Below, one piece after another: positions 7,210-17,014 of a stretch of 64,000 bases of DNA. Origin of the DNA: Mariniflexile maritimum (GTDB lineage Bacteria; Bacteroidota; Bacteroidia; Flavobacteriales; Flavobacteriaceae); NCBI RefSeq assembly GCF_009746565.1, contig NZ_WRPN01000002.1, positions 372,001 through 436,000 on the forward strand, given 5' to 3'. The position numbers and the translations under genes were made by a program. The notes below the pieces were generated by a model. That model was not told the DNA's origin, made no database searches, and saw only the letters and a program-made list of their open reading frames with translations. The stretch's first letter is position 1. The number at the start of each line of letters is the position of its first letter.

Positions 7210-9796
7210 TATTTTACCTTTGACAACATTTTTAAAACACGGCACCGTACTTTTGCTTTTCCTAAGTACACTAAGTATCAAAGCACAAGAGTTACCAAAC
7301 AACTCCGGTAAAAAATACACCATAGGCGATATAACCGTTTCCGGAAATACCACATTCAGCGAGCAAACCATCATTACCTACTCGGGCTTAAGAAAAGGCG
7401 AGGAAGTGAACATACCCGGTGAAACCATTGGCGATGCCATTAAAAAACTTTGGAACTCAAAATTATTTAACGACATTGAAGTGTATGTTACCAAAATTGA
7501 AGGCGATGTGGCCTATCTTGAAATTAGACTGTCCGATTTGCCCCAACTTAACGAAATTAAAATAAACGGGGTAAAAAAATCCAAAACAGAAGCCATTATT
7601 AAGGACAGCAAACTAACCAAAGGCACCAAAGTAACCGAAAACCTTATTACCACTACCAAAAACTTCCTTGAGAAAAAATATAAAAAAGAAGGGTATCTAA
7701 ACACAAAAGTACATGTTAATACTATTGAGGTTAAAGATTCTATCACCACCGCACGTGTTAATATGGTGCTTAATATAGATAAAGGTGAAAAAGTAAAAAT
7801 CAAGGATATTGCTTTTACCGGAAACGCCGTTTTAAGCGATAAAACCCTTCGTAAAAGCATGAAAAGTACCAAAAAGATAAACCGACTTCGTATTTTGAAG
7901 CGTTCCAAGTTTATCGATTCCGCTTATCAGGCCGATTTAAAAAAAGTAGTTGATAAATATAAAGAACACGGTTACAGGGATGCCCGTATTTTATCGGACA
8001 GCCTCATTACCAACGACGATAAAACCATATCACTCCATATTAACGTTATAGAAGGTGAGCAATATACCTTTGGCGATATTGCATTTATTGGCAATACCGT
8101 TTATACCAACGAATACTTGAACAGAATCTTGCGTATTAGAAAAGGCGACACCTATAATGGGGTATTGTTGCAAAAACGCATTGCCGATAATACCAAGCCC
8201 GATGGGTTTGATATTACCAACGAATACCAAAATAACGGTTATCTGTTCTCTACCATCAACCCTGTTGAAGTAGGGGCAGCAAACAACGTAATTGATATGG
8301 AAATTAGGATCTCCGAAGGAAAACCGGCCTATTTCAACAATGTAAGCGTGGTTGGCAACGACAAAACCAACGACCACGTTATTTACCGCGAAATTAGAAC
8401 GCGCCCCGGGCAGTTGTATAGTAAAGCAAATGTGGTGCGTACCGTTAGGGAACTTGGGCAATTGGGCTTTTTTGATGCTCAGGAAATATCGCCAAACTTC
8501 AACAACCCAAACCCCAACGAAGGCACCATCGATATGGAATACTCGGTTAAGGAAACCGGTTCCAGCCAAATCGAGCTGCAAGGTGGTTACGGCGGCGGCG
8601 GTTTTATTGGTACTTTGGGGTTATCGTTCAATAACTTCTCTATAAAAGATATCTTCAAAAAAGATGCCTATAAACCCATACCTATGGGCGATGGCCAAAA
8701 ACTGGCGTTGCGCTTGCAGGCCAGCCGTTTTTACCAAACATACAGCTTTTCGTTTTCCGAGCCTTGGTTAGGTGGTAAACGCCCTGTACAGTTTTCAACA
8801 TCGTTATCGCATACCAAACAGTTTTTGTATAATTACCAAACGGGAAATGCCGATAAATCAAAAAGTTTCAATATTACGGGCATTACTGTTGGTTTGGCAA
8901 AGCGTTTGCAAGTGCCAGACGATTTCTTTGTGTTATCACAGGCCGTAAGTTTTCAGCGCTACGATTTAAACAATTACAACACCGGTTTATTCACGTTTGG
9001 CGATGGCTATGCAAACAACCTATCGTACACGGTTGGGTTAAGCAGGGACAACACCAACATAGATCCTATTTATCCAACCGGGGGCTCGAAATTTGGGGTA
9101 ACAGCCAAATTAACAATTCCTTATTCCTTGTTTGATGGTGTTGACTATAAAGAATTATCAACTATTTACGATGCCGAAAAGATAAAAAGAGCGGGCGCCA
9201 CCAGTACTGCCGATCCTGTTTATATCGCTGCCAACAAAGAAATTGCACGTATAGACCAAGAACGATACAAATGGCTCGAATTTTATAAAATTAACTTTAA
9301 AGGCGAATGGTTTACACAGCTTACCAAAGATTTGGTGTTAAGACCAAGCATGGAATTTGGCTTTTTAGGGGCCTATAATAACGACCGTGGGGTGATTCCT
9401 TTTGAGCGTTTCTTTTTGGGTGGCGACGGTTTAGGAAGCTACAGTTTAGATGGTAGGGAAGCCATTGCATTGCGCGGTTACCCCAACCAGTCCCTGTCCG
9501 ATCAAGATGGTGGTACCATTTACAATAAATTCTCTTTGGAACTGCGTTACCCTATCACACTAAAAGCTTCGGCAAAAATTTATGGTTTAGGCTTTTTAGA
9601 AGGTGGTGCATCGTATAATAACTTTAGGGATTACAACCCGTTTGATATCAAGCGTTCTGCGGGCTTGGGCATCCGTATTTTTATGCCGGCATTTGGTTTG
9701 TTGGGTATCGATTTTGGCTATGGTTTCGACCCGCTATCTACCGAAACAAAAGCCCATGGCTGGGAAACGCACTTCATTATTGGGCAACAATTTTAA
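7154..9796 (+). CDS. bamA: Outer-membrane assembly factor BamA
   Basis: Inserts beta-barrel proteins into the outer membrane. The start is uncertain. ATG 7154 lies inside uppS (56-bp overlap) and gives 880 residues; ATG 7142 is possible; a TTG at 7220 after the uppS stop would give a cleaner signal peptide (FLKHGTVLLLFLSTLSIKAQ). The mature N-terminus starts a series of five POTRA repeats (YTIGDITVSGNTTFSEQTI; LNEIKINGVKKSKTEAI; VKIKDIAFTGNAVLSDKTL; YTFGDIAFIGNTVYTNEYL; AYFNNVSVVGNDKTNDHVI). The C-terminal ~400 residues are the 16-strand barrel. The lid-lock motif appears as IALRGYPN, and the chain ends on an aromatic residue (HFIIGQQF), as barrel proteins do. Essential gene; high certainty of function. 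Confidence 0.93.
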   Translation: MNIKKENDDLGKQVNNLANILPLTTFLKHGTVLLLFLSTLSIKAQELPNNSGKKYTIGDITVSGNTTFSEQTIITYSGLRKGEEVNIPGETIGDAIKKLWNSKLFNDIEVYVTKIEGDVAYLEIRLSDLPQLNEIKINGVKKSKTEAIIKDSKLTKGTKVTENLITTTKNFLEKKYKKEGYLNTKVHVNTIEVKDSITTARVNMVLNIDKGEKVKIKDIAFTGNAVLSDKTLRKSMKSTKKINRLRILKRSKFIDSAYQADLKKVVDKYKEHGYRDARILSDSLITNDDKTISLHINVIEGEQYTFGDIAFIGNTVYTNEYLNRILRIRKGDTYNGVLLQKRIADNTKPDGFDITNEYQNNGYLFSTINPVEVGAANNVIDMEIRISEGKPAYFNNVSVVGNDKTNDHVIYREIRTRPGQLYSKANVVRTVRELGQLGFFDAQEISPNFNNPNPNEGTIDMEYSVKETGSSQIELQGGYGGGGFIGTLGLSFNNFSIKDIFKKDAYKPIPMGDGQKLALRLQASRFYQTYSFSFSEPWLGGKRPVQFSTSLSHTKQFLYNYQTGNADKSKSFNITGITVGLAKRLQVPDDFFVLSQAVSFQRYDLNNYNTGLFTFGDGYANNLSYTVGLSRDNTNIDPIYPTGGSKFGVTAKLTIPYSLFDGVDYKELSTIYDAEKIKRAGATSTADPVYIAANKEIARIDQERYKWLEFYKINFKGEWFTQLTKDLVLRPSMEFGFLGAYNNDRGVIPFERFFLGGDGLGSYSLDGREAIALRGYPNQSLSDQDGGTIYNKFSLELRYPITLKASAKIYGLGFLEGGASYNNFRDYNPFDIKRSAGLGIRIFMPAFGLLGIDFGYGFDPLSTETKAHGWETHFIIGQQF

Positions 9797-10052
9797 TTTT
9801 GGCACGATATTTTCTAATAACAATGTGATGATTTGAATGAGAATTAAAATTTTTAAGATTAAATTTCGTTAATTTTGAAATGAGCAAGCTAAAATTTTTC
9901 TTTACATTGAAAATGCTTAATTTGCGAATGACATCTGAGAGGTTAAAATCAACGAAATAATCAGGTGAAACGATAATTCCAAGAAGTGGCAGAAACAGAA
10001 AAATCATCTGTCGGTTTTAGGATTAAAAAACAATAAAAAAAAACAGACACAG

Positions 10053-11117
10053 ATGAAAAACAACGTTCTTTTTTTACTGATATTAGTTTTTATCACAAGC
10101 TTTACAGCGCAAGCGCAACGGGGCGTAAGAATTGGTTACATCGATACCGAGTTTATCTTGGAAAACATACCCGAGTACCAAGAAGCCTCCATGCAATTAA
10201 ATGAAAAGGCCGACAAATGGAAAAACGAAATTGAGGCCAAATTAGGAGCTGTTGAACAAAAACGAAAAAATTTAAGCAACGAAAAAGCACTGTTAACCAA
10301 AGAACTTATTGACGAGCGCGAAGAAGATATAGCCTTTGAAGAAAAGGAAATTTTAGACTATCAGCAAAAGCGATTTGGCCCCAACGGCGATTTGTTCATT
10401 CAAAAAAAACAGTTGATGCAGCCTATTCAAGACCAGATTTTTGCCGCGGTTCAAGATATGGCCGATACCAAAAAATACGATTTTATTTTTGATAAATCAT
10501 CCGATGCCACCATGCTGTATTCAGCAAAACAATTCGATTTAAGCGACCAAATAATACGAAGCATCACCAGATCATCAAAACGCACCCAAGCCGAATCAAA
10601 AGCCGAACGAAAAGCGGCCGAAGCCGAAGAAGTAGTTCCAGAAGTAAATTACGAACAGGAAGCGCGTGAAAAAGCATTGGAAGAAAAAAAAGTAGAGCGT
10701 GAAAGCGCTATTGAAAAACGCCGACGGGAAATTTTGGAAGCGCGCGAAAAGGCAAAACAAGAAGCCGAAGCAAAACGCCAGCAAATTTTGGAAGACCGTG
10801 AACGGGCAAAACAGGAAAAACTAGATGCCAGAAAACCTGCCGAAGAAAAGATTACCAATGAAACAGCACCAAAAGTAGAAGAAGCAACCAAGGCACTTGA
10901 AACCCCAACAGTTGCAAAACCAGAGGAAAAACCTGAAGCAAAACCAGAAATTAAAACCGATACCAAACCCGAAACCAAAACACAAGCGCAACTTATAGAA
11001 GAGAACAGACAAAAAAAATTAGCCGAAAGGGAAGCGCGAAAAAAAGAACTTGAAGACCGTAAAAATAAAATTTTAGAAGAACGCCAAAAGGCAAAAGAGA
11101 GTACAAAAAACAATTAA
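10053..11117 (+). CDS. OmpH/Skp-family periplasmic chaperone, long form
   Basis: 354 residues with a signal peptide (1-21). The Skp-like core (residues about 24-170: IGYIDTEFILENIPEY..., then KYDFIFDKSS) forms the chaperone tentacles that hold unfolded outer-membrane proteins in the periplasm. It is followed by ~180 residues of low-complexity charged coil rich in Glu, Lys, Arg and Ala, with a Pro/Glu/Lys run (KPEEKPEAKPEIK). Skp proteins are usually 160-190 residues, so the tail is an extra. It lies downstream of bamA, and a second, normal-length paralogue follows 33 bp later. Confidence 0.87.
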   Translation: MKNNVLFLLILVFITSFTAQAQRGVRIGYIDTEFILENIPEYQEASMQLNEKADKWKNEIEAKLGAVEQKRKNLSNEKALLTKELIDEREEDIAFEEKEILDYQQKRFGPNGDLFIQKKQLMQPIQDQIFAAVQDMADTKKYDFIFDKSSDATMLYSAKQFDLSDQIIRSITRSSKRTQAESKAERKAAEAEEVVPEVNYEQEAREKALEEKKVERESAIEKRRREILEAREKAKQEAEAKRQQILEDRERAKQEKLDARKPAEEKITNETAPKVEEATKALETPTVAKPEEKPEAKPEIKTDTKPETKTQAQLIEENRQKKLAEREARKKELEDRKNKILEERQKAKESTKNN

Positions 11118-11150
11118 ATAATTTATAACACACTTAATACTATTAAAAAA

Positions 11151-11657
11151 ATGAAACAATTGAAAACCTTATTATTGGCAACCGCATTATGCCTTGGAAC
11201 CGTAAGCTTTACAAACGCCCAAAGCAAAATTGCCCATATAAATACCCAAGAATTGATTACGTCTATGCCAGAGATGAAAGAGGCGCAAAAACAACTTGAA
11301 ACAGCAAGTAAAGCATACCAAACAGATATCCAGAGCTCGGTTACCGAGTTTCAAACCTTGTTAAAACAATACGAAGCCGAAGCCAGTACCAAAACCGAGG
11401 AAGAAAACGCTAAAAGAGGTCAGGAAATACAAGAGAAACAACAACGCATCCAACAGTTCCAGGCCGATGCCCAAAAAGATTTACAGAAAAAAGAAATGGA
11501 TTTGCTACAACCCATTACCGAAAAAGCAAAAGCCGCTATTTTAAAGGTTGGTAGAGCCCAAGGTTTTGACTATGTATTGGATGCTTCTCAAGGCGTAACT
11601 ATTTTAGCCGATGGCAAAAACTTGCTCGACGATGTTAAAAAAGAATTAGGTATCTAA
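11151..11657 (+). CDS. OmpH/Skp-family periplasmic chaperone
   Basis: 168 residues, the normal length for Skp/OmpH. Signal peptide 1-23 (ending FTNAQ), then KIAHINTQELITSMPEMKEAQKQL, a long coiled-coil hairpin rich in Gln/Glu/Lys, and the closing ILKVGRAQGFDYVLDASQGVTILADGKNL typical of the family. It should act with BamA on nascent barrel proteins. Second of two tandem paralogues; a terminator follows. Confidence 0.92.
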   Translation: MKQLKTLLLATALCLGTVSFTNAQSKIAHINTQELITSMPEMKEAQKQLETASKAYQTDIQSSVTEFQTLLKQYEAEASTKTEEENAKRGQEIQEKQQRIQQFQADAQKDLQKKEMDLLQPITEKAKAAILKVGRAQGFDYVLDASQGVTILADGKNLLDDVKKELGI

Positions 11658-11680
11658 ATTATAGTATAAATAAGTTTATA

Positions 11681-11710
11681 AAAAGCTGTCTTTTACAAGG
11701 CAGCTTTTTT
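11681..11710 (+). terminator. Rho-independent terminator after the Skp genes
   Basis: Inverted repeat AAAAGCTGTCTT / AAGGCAGCTTTT (one G-U pair) with a 6-nt loop and a run of T. It closes the bamA-skp-skp unit just before murI. Confidence 0.75.
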
Positions 11711-11724
11711 ATTTTTGCTAAACC

Positions 11725-12504
11725 ATGAACACACAACCTATTGGTATTTTCGACTCGGGCGTAGGTGGCACTTCCATTTGGACAGCCATACATGCACTTA
11801 TGCCCCACGAGAATACGCTCTATTTAGCCGATAGTGCCCATGCACCCTATGGTACGAAAAGTAAAGAAGCCATTATTGCGTTAAGCAAAAAAAACACCGA
11901 ATATTTAATGGGGCAAGGGTGCAAAATTATTGTTGTGGCCTGTAACACGGCCACCACCAATGCCATTACGGTACTGCGGGAAACGTATAACATCCCCTTT
12001 ATTGGCATAGAACCCGCCATTAAAACGGCCGCCTTACAAACAAAAACACAAACCATTGGTATTTTGGCAACCAAAGGCACTTTGAGCAGCGAACTGTTTT
12101 CAAAAACATCGGGTGCTTTTACAGGTTCTATTAAAATAATCGAACAAGTTGGCGAAGGCATCGTTGAGTTGATAGAAGACGGAAAGTTGTTTTCAAAAGA
12201 AATGAAGGCCCTTTTAAAACTATATTTAAACCCCATGATAACGGCCAACATTGATTATTTGGTGTTGGGTTGTACGCACTATCCTTATCTTATGCCCTTA
12301 CTGTTGGAACTGCTTCCTAAGCACGTAAAAATTATAGATTCTGGTGAAGCCGTTGCAAGACAAACAAAAGCCGTTTTGGTTAAGCATGATTTGTTAAATC
12401 TACAAACCAAAAAAGCACAAAACCGTTTTTTTACCAATGGCAACACCCGTGTTATAGCAACGCTTTTAGGTGAAAAATATAAAGTTGACTACCTCAATTT
12501 TTGA
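11725..12504 (+). CDS. murI: Glutamate racemase
   Basis: 259 residues, family length. Converts L- to D-glutamate for peptidoglycan. The cofactor-independent two-cysteine mechanism is supported by both catalytic cysteines: VVACNTATT (about 71-79) and LGCTHYPYL (about 180-188). The N-terminal IGIFDSGVGGTS carries the active-site Asp and Ser. Placed between envelope genes, which fits its role. High certainty. Confidence 0.95.
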   Translation: MNTQPIGIFDSGVGGTSIWTAIHALMPHENTLYLADSAHAPYGTKSKEAIIALSKKNTEYLMGQGCKIIVVACNTATTNAITVLRETYNIPFIGIEPAIKTAALQTKTQTIGILATKGTLSSELFSKTSGAFTGSIKIIEQVGEGIVELIEDGKLFSKEMKALLKLYLNPMITANIDYLVLGCTHYPYLMPLLLELLPKHVKIIDSGEAVARQTKAVLVKHDLLNLQTKKAQNRFFTNGNTRVIATLLGEKYKVDYLNF

Positions 12505-12544
12505 TCTAGGCCATTGTTAATGATTATTTAGTTTAAGCTACATA

Positions 12545-13078
12545 TTACCTACGTTTCAACTTACAAAACAAATCCCAAACCACCACACCACAGCTTACCG
12601 AAATATTTAAGGAATGTTTGGTGCCATATTGCGGAATTTCAACAACCAAATCACTCGCCGAAACCACGTTTTGCGATACGCCTTTTACTTCGTTGCCAAA
12701 AACGAGTGCGTAAGTTGTTTGTTGTTTGGGGCTAAAGTCGTTTAGCATGGTAGCGTTTTCAGCTTGTTCAATGGAGATAATTTTAATGTTTTCGGCTTTC
12801 AATTTTTCAACCAAAGCAACTGTGTCTTCAACATATTCCCAAGCAACGGTATCGGTACTGCCTAAAGCGGTTTTGTGGATGTCTTTATGTGGCGGGGTTG
12901 CCGTAATGCCGCAGAGGTAAATTTTTTCAATAAGAAAGGCATCACTGGTTCTAAACACCGAACCAATGTTGTTTAAACTTCTAATGTTGTCTAATATAAT
13001 TACAATGGGCGTTTTTTTTACTTCTTTAAAGTCTTCAACGCTTAATCTATCCAATTCACTGTTTTTTAGTTTACGCAT
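12545..13078 (-). CDS. TrmH/SpoU-family RNA 2'-O-methyltransferase
   Basis: 177 residues. The SPOUT core has motif 1 (IVIILDNIRSLNNIGSVFRTSDAF, residues about 26-49), motif 2 (YALVFGNEVKGVS, about 122-134) and motif 3 (SLNISVSCGVVVWDL, about 156-170), which together form the trefoil-knot SAM site. It lacks the N-terminal substrate-binding domain of 23S rRNA methylases such as RlmB, so it is likely a tRNA (Gm18-like) enzyme. Substrate not certain. Convergent with murI. Confidence 0.88.
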   Translation of the reverse strand: MRKLKNSELDRLSVEDFKEVKKTPIVIILDNIRSLNNIGSVFRTSDAFLIEKIYLCGITATPPHKDIHKTALGSTDTVAWEYVEDTVALVEKLKAENIKIISIEQAENATMLNDFSPKQQTTYALVFGNEVKGVSQNVVSASDLVVEIPQYGTKHSLNISVSCGVVVWDLFCKLKRR

Positions 13079-13090
13079 ATTTTATTGTGG

Positions 13091-13171
13091 GTCATTCCGA
13101 GAAACGAAGTAATCTCTTTGTTTTTGGTACAAACCCAAAGACTGCTTCAGTCATGTTTCCTTGGTAATGAC
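13091..13171. repeat. Dispersed intergenic imperfect inverted repeat
   Basis: Begins GTCATTCCGAGAAACGAAG and ends TTGGTAATGAC. The two halves are an imperfect inverted repeat (GTCATTCC... against ...GGTAATGAC; CTCTTTG against CAAAGAC). This resembles the 'GTCATTCCGAG...' intergenic repeats I recall from many Bacteroidota genomes. It fills most of the gap between the TrmH gene and mutS. Confidence 0.6.
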
Positions 13172-13272
13172 GATTATAGATTGTGAATAATTATCAATAA
13201 CTTCTAGTATAACCACTTCAAAGAAAATGGAAAATTGGTTACATTAGCAAACTTACTAAAAAACTAAACCAT

Positions 13273-15885
13273 TTGGCAGCCAAAAGCACAAAAGAAACCC
13301 CGTTAATGAAACAGTACAATGCTATTAAAGCAAAGTACCCCGATGCCTTATTGTTGTTTCGGGTGGGCGATTTTTACGAAACTTTTGGTGCCGATGCAGT
13401 GAAAGCTGCGGGTATTTTGGGCATTATTTTAACCAAACGCGGTGCCGGTAGCGAGAGTGAGATTGAGTTGGCAGGGTTTCCGCACCATTCTATAAACACC
13501 TATTTGCCTAAATTGGTAAAAGCCGGACAACGAGTTGCTATTTGCGACCAGTTGGAAGACCCCAAGCAAACCAAAACCATTGTAAAACGAGGCGTTACGG
13601 AATTAGTAACACCTGGAGTAGCGTTTAACGATGAGGTTTTGGTGTCCAAATCAAACAACTTTTTGTGTTCGGTGTATTTCGATAAAAAACAGATTGGGGT
13701 GTCGTTTTTGGATATTTCAACGGGCGAGTTTTTAACCTCACAGGGCAACGCGGAATATGTTGATAAACTGCTGCAAAATTTTAGCCCTAGCGAAGTGCTG
13801 GTCTCTAAGCAAAAACGCGAAGTGTTTAAGGATACCTTCGGAAAAGATTTCCATACATTTTATATGGAAGATTGGGTGTATCAAAGCGATTATGCTTATG
13901 AAACCCTTGTTAAACATTTCAACACGAAAACATTAAAAGGTTTTGGCATTGACGAACTGTATGAAGGCATTATCGCCGCGGGTTCCATTCTTCATTATTT
14001 GGGTGAAACGCAGCACAATAAACTGCAGCACATTTCAGCTATTTCTCGCATTGCTGAAGATGAGTATGTGTGGATGGATAAATTTACCATACGGAACTTA
14101 GAGCTTTACAATTCTACCAACAACAACGCGGTAACGTTGCTAAACGTGATTGATAAAACCATTTCGCCCATGGGTGGCAGGTTGCTAAAACGATGGTTGG
14201 CGTTGCCTTTAAAAAGCATCGACAAGATTAAACAGCGCCATGAAGTAGTGCGTTTTTTAACCAAAGATACCACGGTGCTTCAAAAAATTCAAAACCACAT
14301 CAAGCATATAGGCGATTTAGAGCGGTTAATCTCTAAAGTGGCTACCGGAAAAGTGAATCCTCGCGAGGTCATTCAACTTAAAAATTCCTTAGAAGCCATT
14401 GTTCCTATAAAAACCTTAGCGAGCAACTGTAACAACGAGTCGCTTAAAATTATAGGCGATATGCTTCAAAGTTGCGAGGTGCTTCGCGAAAAAATTAAAG
14501 AAACACTAAATGAAGATGCACCCGTTAACGTATTAAAAGGGCATTCTATTGCCGTTGGGTTTTCATCTGAATTGGACGAATTGCGTGGGTTGTCAAAATC
14601 AGGAAAAGACTATCTTGATAACATGTTGAAACGGGAAAGTGAACGCACAGGCATCACTTCATTAAAAATAGATTCCAATAACGTTTTTGGCTATTATATT
14701 GAAGTACGCAACACGCATAAAGATAAAGTGCCGTTAGATTGGGTGCGAAAACAAACCTTGGTGAGCGCAGAGCGTTATATTACCGAAGAGCTAAAAGAAT
14801 ACGAAACCAAAATTTTAGGGGCGGAAGACAAGATTTTAGCCATTGAACAGCAGGTGTTTGCAGAGTTGGTGGTTTGGCTCAACCAATACATCAAACCGGT
14901 GCAGCAAAACGCTTATTTAATTGGGCAATTGGACTGTTTGTGCGGGTTTGCGCAGTTGGCAACCCACAATCATTACGTGTGTCCAATTATTGACGAATCG
15001 TTCGATTTGGAGATTAAGGATGGCCGCCACCCCGTTATTGAAAAACAGCTCCCTATTGGAGAACCCTATATTGCCAACGATGTGTTTTTGGATCGAACTA
15101 CGCAACAAATCATCATGATTACGGGGCCAAATATGTCTGGTAAATCGGCCATTTTACGTCAAACCGCTTTAATTGTTTTGTTGGCGCAAATAGGAAGTTT
15201 TGTGCCTGTAAAAGAAGCACGCATAGGTTTGGTTGATAAAATTTTCACCAGAGTGGGCGCAAGCGATAATATTTCGATGGGCGAATCAACCTTCATGGTT
15301 GAGATGAATGAAACGGCTTCTATTTTAAATAATATTTCCAATAGAAGTTTGGTGTTGCTCGATGAAATTGGTCGCGGTACGAGTACTTATGATGGTATTT
15401 CGATAGCCTGGGCCATTAGCGAATATCTGCACGAGCACCCAGCAAAACCAAAAACCCTGTTTGCGACCCACTACCATGAACTTAATGAAATGACCGAGAC
15501 TTTTGGTCGCATAAAAAACTACAACGTTTCTGTAAAAGAATTAAAAGACAATGTGCTTTTTATCAGGAAACTGGTGGAAGGAGGAAGCGCGCACAGTTTT
15601 GGCATTCATGTTGCGAAAATGGCGGGCATGCCACAGCAAGTACTGCATCGTGCCAATGCTATTCTGAAGAAGTTAGAGAAGTCACATTCCAGTGAAGCAT
15701 TAACCGACAAAGTAAAAACGTTGGCGGATGACATGCAACTGAGTTTTTTCAATTTGGACGACCCATTGCTTGAAAATATCAAAGAGGAAATATTACACAT
15801 TGATATAGACACACTTACGCCCGTTGAAGCCTTGATGAAACTGAATGAAATTAAGCGTATGTTGGTTAAGAAAAAACGTATGTAA
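13273..15885 (+). CDS. mutS: DNA mismatch repair protein MutS
   Basis: 870 residues, full length. Recognises base mismatches and small loops and, with ATP, recruits MutL. The start is TTG at 13273; no upstream ATG exists, and the resulting N-terminus ([16 protein letters not shown]) fits the family. Mismatch-binding domain: [14 protein letters not shown] with the Phe-X-Glu that stacks on the mismatch (residues 34-40). Walker [10 protein letters not shown] (about 618-626). Walker [17 protein letters not shown]. Then FATHYHEL. Transcribed alone, upstream of two tRNAs. Confidence 0.96.
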   Translation: MAAKSTKETPLMKQYNAIKAKYPDALLLFRVGDFYETFGADAVKAAGILGIILTKRGAGSESEIELAGFPHHSINTYLPKLVKAGQRVAICDQLEDPKQTKTIVKRGVTELVTPGVAFNDEVLVSKSNNFLCSVYFDKKQIGVSFLDISTGEFLTSQGNAEYVDKLLQNFSPSEVLVSKQKREVFKDTFGKDFHTFYMEDWVYQSDYAYETLVKHFNTKTLKGFGIDELYEGIIAAGSILHYLGETQHNKLQHISAISRIAEDEYVWMDKFTIRNLELYNSTNNNAVTLLNVIDKTISPMGGRLLKRWLALPLKSIDKIKQRHEVVRFLTKDTTVLQKIQNHIKHIGDLERLISKVATGKVNPREVIQLKNSLEAIVPIKTLASNCNNESLKIIGDMLQSCEVLREKIKETLNEDAPVNVLKGHSIAVGFSSELDELRGLSKSGKDYLDNMLKRESERTGITSLKIDSNNVFGYYIEVRNTHKDKVPLDWVRKQTLVSAERYITEELKEYETKILGAEDKILAIEQQVFAELVVWLNQYIKPVQQNAYLIGQLDCLCGFAQLATHNHYVCPIIDESFDLEIKDGRHPVIEKQLPIGEPYIANDVFLDRTTQQIIMITGPNMSGKSAILRQTALIVLLAQIGSFVPVKEARIGLVDKIFTRVGASDNISMGESTFMVEMNETASILNNISNRSLVLLDEIGRGTSTYDGISIAWAISEYLHEHPAKPKTLFATHYHELNEMTETFGRIKNYNVSVKELKDNVLFIRKLVEGGSAHSFGIHVAKMAGMPQQVLHRANAILKKLEKSHSSEALTDKVKTLADDMQLSFFNLDDPLLENIKEEILHIDIDTLTPVEALMKLNEIKRMLVKKKRM

Positions 15886-15914
15886 AATAAAATGTATTTA
15901 TTTTGCCAAAAGGC

Positions 15915-15944
15915 TTTGGATTTAATATAAAAATTTTAAATTTG
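15915..15944 (+). promoter_or_regulatory. Promoter of the tRNA-Gly/tRNA-Leu unit
   Basis: -33 TTTG (15915-15918) and perfect -7 TAAATTTG (15937-15944) with an 18-nt spacer; tRNA-Gly begins 37 nt further on. Confidence 0.55.
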
Positions 15945-15980
15945 CATCCGCAATAGCACTATTGTTAGTTCCTAAAAAAC

Positions 15981-16052
15981 GCGAAAGTAGCTCAGGGGTA
16001 GAGCATCACCTTGCCAAGGTGAGGGTCGCGGGTTCAAATCCCGTCTTTCGCT
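15981..16052 (+). tRNA. tRNA-Gly (GCC)
   Basis: 72-nt cloverleaf. Acceptor stem GCGAAAG/CTTTCGC pairs fully, the anticodon stem CACCT/AGGTG closes the loop TTGCCAA with anticodon GCC, and the T arm contains GGTTCAAATCC. CCA is not encoded. Confidence 0.96.
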
Positions 16053-16078
16053 CATAGTTTCTTTAAAAATATACCAAT

Positions 16079-16162
16079 GCTGAGGTGGTGGAATTGGTAG
16101 ACACGTTGGACTTAAAATCCAATGGCCATTAGGCTGTACGGGTTCAAGTCCCGTCCTCAGTA
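16079..16162 (+). tRNA. tRNA-Leu (TAA)
   Basis: 84 nt with the long variable arm of class II tRNAs. Acceptor stem GCTGAGG/CCTCAGT (terminal G-T pair), anticodon stem TTGGA/TCCAA with loop CTTAAAA giving anticodon TAA, and T arm GGTTCAAGTCC. It follows tRNA-Gly by 26 nt and is probably co-transcribed. Confidence 0.96.
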
Positions 16163-16163
16163 C

Positions 16164-16199
16164 AAAAGCCTTTATCTTTCTTGAGATAAAGGCTTTTTT
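16164..16199 (+). terminator. Rho-independent terminator after the tRNAs
   Basis: Perfect 14-bp stem (AAAAGCCTTTATCT against AGATAAAGGCTTTT) with a 6-nt loop and a T tract directly 3' of tRNA-Leu. From here to about 16430 I see no gene or clear signal. Confidence 0.85.
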
Positions 16200-16433
16200 A
16201 TTAGGTGCAACATAAGTTCAGTATTTTACTTTTTTTCAAAGTGTCACAATACTTATTTTTTTTTAGAACCTATTTAGTACTTGTCAAAATCCTTGATTCA
16301 TGGGGTTAACAACTCAAAAATGTTCTAAAAACGCTTATTTTCTGTCCATTAAATTGGTTGTAGTTTGGTATTAAAAACTTTCCGAAATTTCAAATGAAAA
16401 GATTCACTCATTAGTTTAAGAAAAGAACAAATG

Positions 16434-16469
16434 AAAACCGTCTCGTTTTTTGGTTCGAGACGGCTTTTT
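16434..16469 (-). terminator. Terminator of the alpha-glucan locus
   Basis: Stem AAAACCGTCTCG / CGAGACGGCTTTT with a 10-nt loop, placed 8 nt after the stop of the last (broken) gene of the minus-strand alpha-glucan locus. It has T/A tracts on both sides and could work in either direction. Confidence 0.75.
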
Positions 16470-16477
16470 CTAGTAAA

Positions 16478-17011
16478 TTATTCCTTTACCAATTTCAAGC
16501 TGCTAATGCCGGAATGCGATGTTATTTGGGCAAAATAAATGCCTTTCTGTAACGCGTCATTTTCAATGAAAATAAAATTTGATGCTCTTTTTAAGGACAT
16601 GATGTGTTTGCCAATAACATTGTAAACTTCAACCGAGGTCATGATGTTTTCAGATTGAATGTTCCAACCAGATCTGGATGGGTTGGGATACACCTTAAAA
16701 TGTATGTTTTTAACGTCGTTTATCCCCAAAGTAGCGCTAAAAGCATAAGCTCCCGTATTTATGTTGAAAGTGATATTGTAAGTTCCACTTGTAGGCACTA
16801 CAATGCCATCTGCATTTACAATAGCTGTACCGGAAGGAAAAGCGGTTCCTCCCCAGTTATAGGGCAAATCCCAAGAATGGTTGCCGCGGAATTTAAGATT
16901 TCCAGCAATCAACGGAACACTGTTTATGCTATAGTTCACATTATCTGAAGTAACCATATCGGTATCCGTATTCCAACCGCCCGGCGTTGCATCGCCAAAA
17001 ATACTTATATT
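16478..17011 (-). pseudogene. C-terminal part of a disrupted T9SS-secreted SusE/F-like protein
   Basis: The minus-strand frame encodes one complete SusE/F-type carbohydrate-binding repeat (GDATPGGWNTDTDM ... FRGNHSWDLPYNWGG ... TSGTYNITFN). A type A type-IX-secretion sorting domain follows (HFKVYPNPSRSGW, VEVYNVIGK, KGIYFAQITSHSG, SLKLVKE end). There is no signal peptide of its own. The apparent ATG at 17018-17020 lies in the foreign DNA. The matching N-terminal half lies at 17650-17942 on the same strand, with about 640 bp of unrelated DNA between. The intact protein was probably a secreted, cell-surface starch-binding protein at the end of the alpha-glucan operon. Confidence 0.8.
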
Positions 17012-17014
17012 ATG

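Noticed and set aside
8030-8581. 183-codon minus-strand frame inside bamA
   Set aside because: Shadow of bamA; no recognisable motif, and the plus-strand frame is unmistakable.
9777-10007. 76-codon minus-strand frame between bamA and the first Skp gene
   Set aside because: Overlaps the end of bamA, low-complexity Phe/Ile/Lys composition, no motif.
10649-11113. 154-codon minus-strand open frame rich in Ser, Phe and Ala
   Set aside because: It is the complement of the low-complexity charged tail of the Skp-like gene; such biased coding produces long antisense frames. No domain, start context or promoter.
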